DNA of 64,000 bases from Flavobacterium sharifuzzamanii (GTDB taxonomy: Bacteria; Bacteroidota; Bacteroidia; Flavobacteriales; Flavobacteriaceae), in the NCBI RefSeq assembly GCF_003254585.1, contig NZ_QJGZ01000040.1, positions 1 through 64,000 of the forward strand. Direction: 5' to 3'. The notes beneath the pieces are model-generated. The model searched no databases. It was given only the letters and a program-made list of their open reading frames with translations, and was not told where the DNA came from. Position numbers and translations under genes: made by a program. Shown piece after piece: positions 61,781 to 64,000 of the stretch (its first letter is position 1; each line of letters opens with the position of its first letter).

Positions 61781-63178
61781 ATGCTAGATAATAAAGAAGA
61801 AAAAAAAGAGCAAAATGCAGTAAATCTGCTTCCTTGGGTAACGGCAATTGCCATGTTTATACAATCATTAGATGGTACTATTCTGAATACTTCGCTTCCT
61901 TCAATAGCTGGAGATATGGGATATTCACCAACAGAAATGCACTCCGTTATTGTGACTTATACACTTACATTGGCCATGTTTATTCCGCTTTCAGGATGGC
62001 TGGCAGATAAATTTGGCACAAGAACAATGTTTATGATTGCTGTATTTTTGTTTATTATGGGGTCTTTATTTTGTGCACTTTCTACCGATTTAAAATCCTT
62101 TAATTTGGCTCGCGTTCTGCAAGCGGTTGGAGCTTCAATGATGGTTCCAGTTGCGCGATTGGCTATTTTATATCAATATCCGAAAAGTGAACTGCTCAAA
62201 ACGATGAATTTTATAACCGTATTTGGATTGTTAGGAATGGTTGCGGGTCCAAGTTTAGGAGGTTTTCTTTCTGATAATTTAAGCTGGCATTGGATATTTT
62301 TGGTGAACATCCCTATTGGTCTTATCGGAATTTCGATGGCATATCGAATAATGCCAAATTTTAAACATGCCGTTGGAAGGTTCGATTTTAGAGGTTTGAT
62401 GTATTTTAGCTTGGCGCTGATTTCTATCACTTTGGTTTTAGAACTTATAGGAGACGAAAGAACTCATATGATTGTGATTTTAAGTTTATTATTTCTATCA
62501 GGACTGCTTTCGCTTTTTTATTATATCCATTATAAAAGAACTGAAAAACCTATAATTGACTTGCATCTTCTAAATATCAGAACCTTAAAAATTGGATTAA
62601 TTGGCAGTTTGATCACCAGATTAGGAATAGGCGGATTGCCGTTACTATTGCCACTCATGTTGCAGACCAGTTTTGGCTATTCGGCTTCTGTGTCAGGACT
62701 ATTATTACTGCCTTCTGCCTTATCAAATGTAGCTGTGAAACCATTCATGGTAAGCATTATAAAATTCTTCGGTTACAGGACAGTATTGATTAGTAACACC
62801 ATTTTATTGGGAATTATATTGATTATTCTAGGTTTTGTAACGAAGGAAACGCCGCTCGGCTACTATATCTTGCTGATGATATTTTATGGAGTTTTTACTT
62901 CTGTACAAATGTCTGCAATGAATACGATAACACTTTCAGATTTAGATCAAGATACGGCTAGCGGAGGAAATACAATGCTGGTAATTATGCAGCAGCTTTC
63001 GGTAAGTTTTGGAGTTTCTGTTTCTAGTCTTGCACTTTCATTATTTCAGACAGGTATTTTTGATTTAAATACAGACAAAGCATTTAAATATACTTTTATT
63101 ACATTGGCGATTTTTACTATTTTATCCAGTTATACATTTTCTAAGTTAAGCAAGACAGATGGAGAAGGGTATATGTAA
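61781..63178 (+). CDS. MFS drug:H+ antiporter, DHA2/MdtD-like
   Basis: The 465-residue membrane protein has about 13-14 helices. It has motif D1 SLDGTILNTSLPSIAGDMG, motif A GWLADKFGTRTMF, motif B LARVLQAVGASMMVPVARL and the motif C region GLLGMVAGPSLGGFLSDNLSWHWIFLVNIPIG. These place it among the EmrB/QacA-like exporters, closest in length and wording to MdtD/HsrA. It lacks a neighbouring membrane-fusion protein gene. Confidence 0.9.
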   Translation: MLDNKEEKKEQNAVNLLPWVTAIAMFIQSLDGTILNTSLPSIAGDMGYSPTEMHSVIVTYTLTLAMFIPLSGWLADKFGTRTMFMIAVFLFIMGSLFCALSTDLKSFNLARVLQAVGASMMVPVARLAILYQYPKSELLKTMNFITVFGLLGMVAGPSLGGFLSDNLSWHWIFLVNIPIGLIGISMAYRIMPNFKHAVGRFDFRGLMYFSLALISITLVLELIGDERTHMIVILSLLFLSGLLSLFYYIHYKRTEKPIIDLHLLNIRTLKIGLIGSLITRLGIGGLPLLLPLMLQTSFGYSASVSGLLLLPSALSNVAVKPFMVSIIKFFGYRTVLISNTILLGIILIILGFVTKETPLGYYILLMIFYGVFTSVQMSAMNTITLSDLDQDTASGGNTMLVIMQQLSVSFGVSVSSLALSLFQTGIFDLNTDKAFKYTFITLAIFTILSSYTFSKLSKTDGEGYM

Positions 63179-63317
63179 ATATATCAGATGAAGATTTTGT
63201 ACGTTTAAAAAGTAATTTTTCGATGAAAATTGGTTGCAAATTATAATTTGAAACATCATAAAGAGATTTTGTTAGCCGCATGTTTGTAAATTAGTGCGTA
63301 CCTCTAAATTTCTAATT

Positions 63318-64000
63318 ATGAAACCTTTTATCAGCCCAAAGTTGCTTATAATTTTTGCTGTATTTTTTTTCAGCTGCAACCAATCACAGAAAACAGATTC
63401 TGTAACAGAAAAAACGGATTCGGGAGAATTAGACCGAACCACACTCCCAATTCCTGAGCCACCATTTGGGGGCAAAATCGGAGAGACTTATAAAGATTCT
63501 AAAGAAGAATGGCCAAAACTAGTTACTCCGCCACAAGGAGCGCCAAATGTTATTATCATTCTTTTAGATGATGTTGGATTTGGACAAGTGAGTACTTTCG
63601 GAGGTCCAGTTCCAACTCCAGAATTGGATAAACTAGCCGCAAATGGCTTAAAATATAACCGATTTCACACCACCGCAATCTGCGGACCTTCACGTGCTGC
63701 TTTGTTGACAGGAAGAAATCATCACAATGCAGGTTCAGGTTTCTTGGCCGAATGGGCAACAGGATATCCAAGTTATAATTGTATGATTCCTAAAACCACT
63801 GCAACATCAGGTAGAATTTTAAAAGGAAATGGATACAGTACGAGCTGGTTCGGAAAAAATCATAATACGCCAGATTGGGAAAGCAGTATTACAGGACCGT
63901 TTGACCGCTGGCCGACAGGTTTAGGTTTCGATTATTTTTACGGATTCATTGGTGGCGAAACACATCAATACTATCCAGTTCTTTTTGAAAATACGAAAGC
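63318..64000 (+). CDS. Arylsulfatase (lipoprotein), 5' part only
   Basis: The frame is open from ATG 63318 to the window edge (227 codons). It has a lipoprotein-type signal ([20 protein letters not shown], Cys20) and a Pro-rich linker. The sulfatase start [20 protein letters not shown] follows, with the metal-binding DD. The formylglycine site is [13 protein letters not shown] (a Cys-type CxPSR motif, matured by an FGE-type enzyme), followed by [16 protein letters not shown]. The family hydrolyses sulfate esters, often of algal polysaccharides. The C-terminal part and any partner genes lie outside the window. Confidence 0.92.
   Translation, partial: MKPFISPKLLIIFAVFFFSCNQSQKTDSVTEKTDSGELDRTTLPIPEPPFGGKIGETYKDSKEEWPKLVTPPQGAPNVIIILLDDVGFGQVSTFGGPVPTPELDKLAANGLKYNRFHTTAICGPSRAALLTGRNHHNAGSGFLAEWATGYPSYNCMIPKTTATSGRILKGNGYSTSWFGKNHNTPDWESSITGPFDRWPTGLGFDYFYGFIGGETHQYYPVLFENTK

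Overview
The window is a chromosomal segment of an AT-rich Bacteroidota genome, most likely a Flavobacterium. The signs are: TAnnTTTG-type promoter boxes with weak or absent Shine-Dalgarno sequences; an RprXY-like two-component pair; carboxypeptidase-like/TonB-type outer-membrane barrels; HYR/Ig-repeat surface proteins; a fused alpha/beta 2-oxoacid dehydrogenase E1; the DUF3822-rsmD pair; and several families of palindromic intergenic repeats. Nearly all genes are housekeeping or envelope genes. I see no prophage, transposase, integrase, CRISPR array, tRNA or rRNA.

Layout. 1-2283: N-terminal part of a large secreted HYR-repeat protein (minus strand, runs off the left edge), then about 0.8 kb without genes. 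3110-7769: a plus-strand run of polyphosphate and phosphate genes (sixA-like phosphatase, ppk1, ppx), followed by a TMEM175-type channel and a Crp-like regulator. 7952-12993: a quinone-reductase-like flavoprotein, dnaX (minus, split by an A10 slippery site) and small exported proteins. 13123-13444: RNase P RNA, followed by a dicarboxylate/amino-acid symporter. 15108-19417: an RprXY-like two-component system divergent from an outer-membrane barrel receptor, with three ATTAAC boxes at 11-bp steps between them. 19513-27479: rsmD-DUF3822, a RecD-like helicase, an extradiol dioxygenase, a PQQ-type beta-propeller, a methyltransferase and kdsB. 27559-42654: a long minus-strand block with the fused E1, an M1-like pseudopeptidase/outer-membrane barrel, a LOG protein, uvrA, Fic, a ClC channel, ggt and an AcpH-like protein. 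43084-51839: glmM, a lipid A-type acyltransferase, rhomboid, SIMPL, a lipoprotein, an orphan histidine kinase, a YheT-like hydrolase and DUF2490. 52096-58830: a TetR-controlled tripartite ABC-2 exporter operon of the YbhGFSR type. 59083-64000: a fragment of an FN3-type protein, two unrecognised exported proteins, an MdtD-like MFS pump and the start of a lipoprotein arylsulfatase.

No wholly new system is obvious. The strongest leads are: (a) a dnaX gene whose zero frame gives a short gamma-like product and whose -1 frame gives a tau-like product, at a site containing the same heptamer as E. coli dnaX but with the roles of the frames reversed; (b) the 11-bp-periodic ATTAAC array as a probable RprY-type operator; (c) a perfect 27-bp-arm palindrome over the TetR-operon promoter; (d) an M1-peptidase-like protein that has lost the HExxH zinc motif and is fused to a C-terminal outer-membrane barrel; and (e) several intergenic repeat families, including a 93-bp GC-rich element present in two inverted copies 21 kb apart.

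All calls come from reading the sequence and translations by eye. Gene names rest on remembered family motifs, not on any search.
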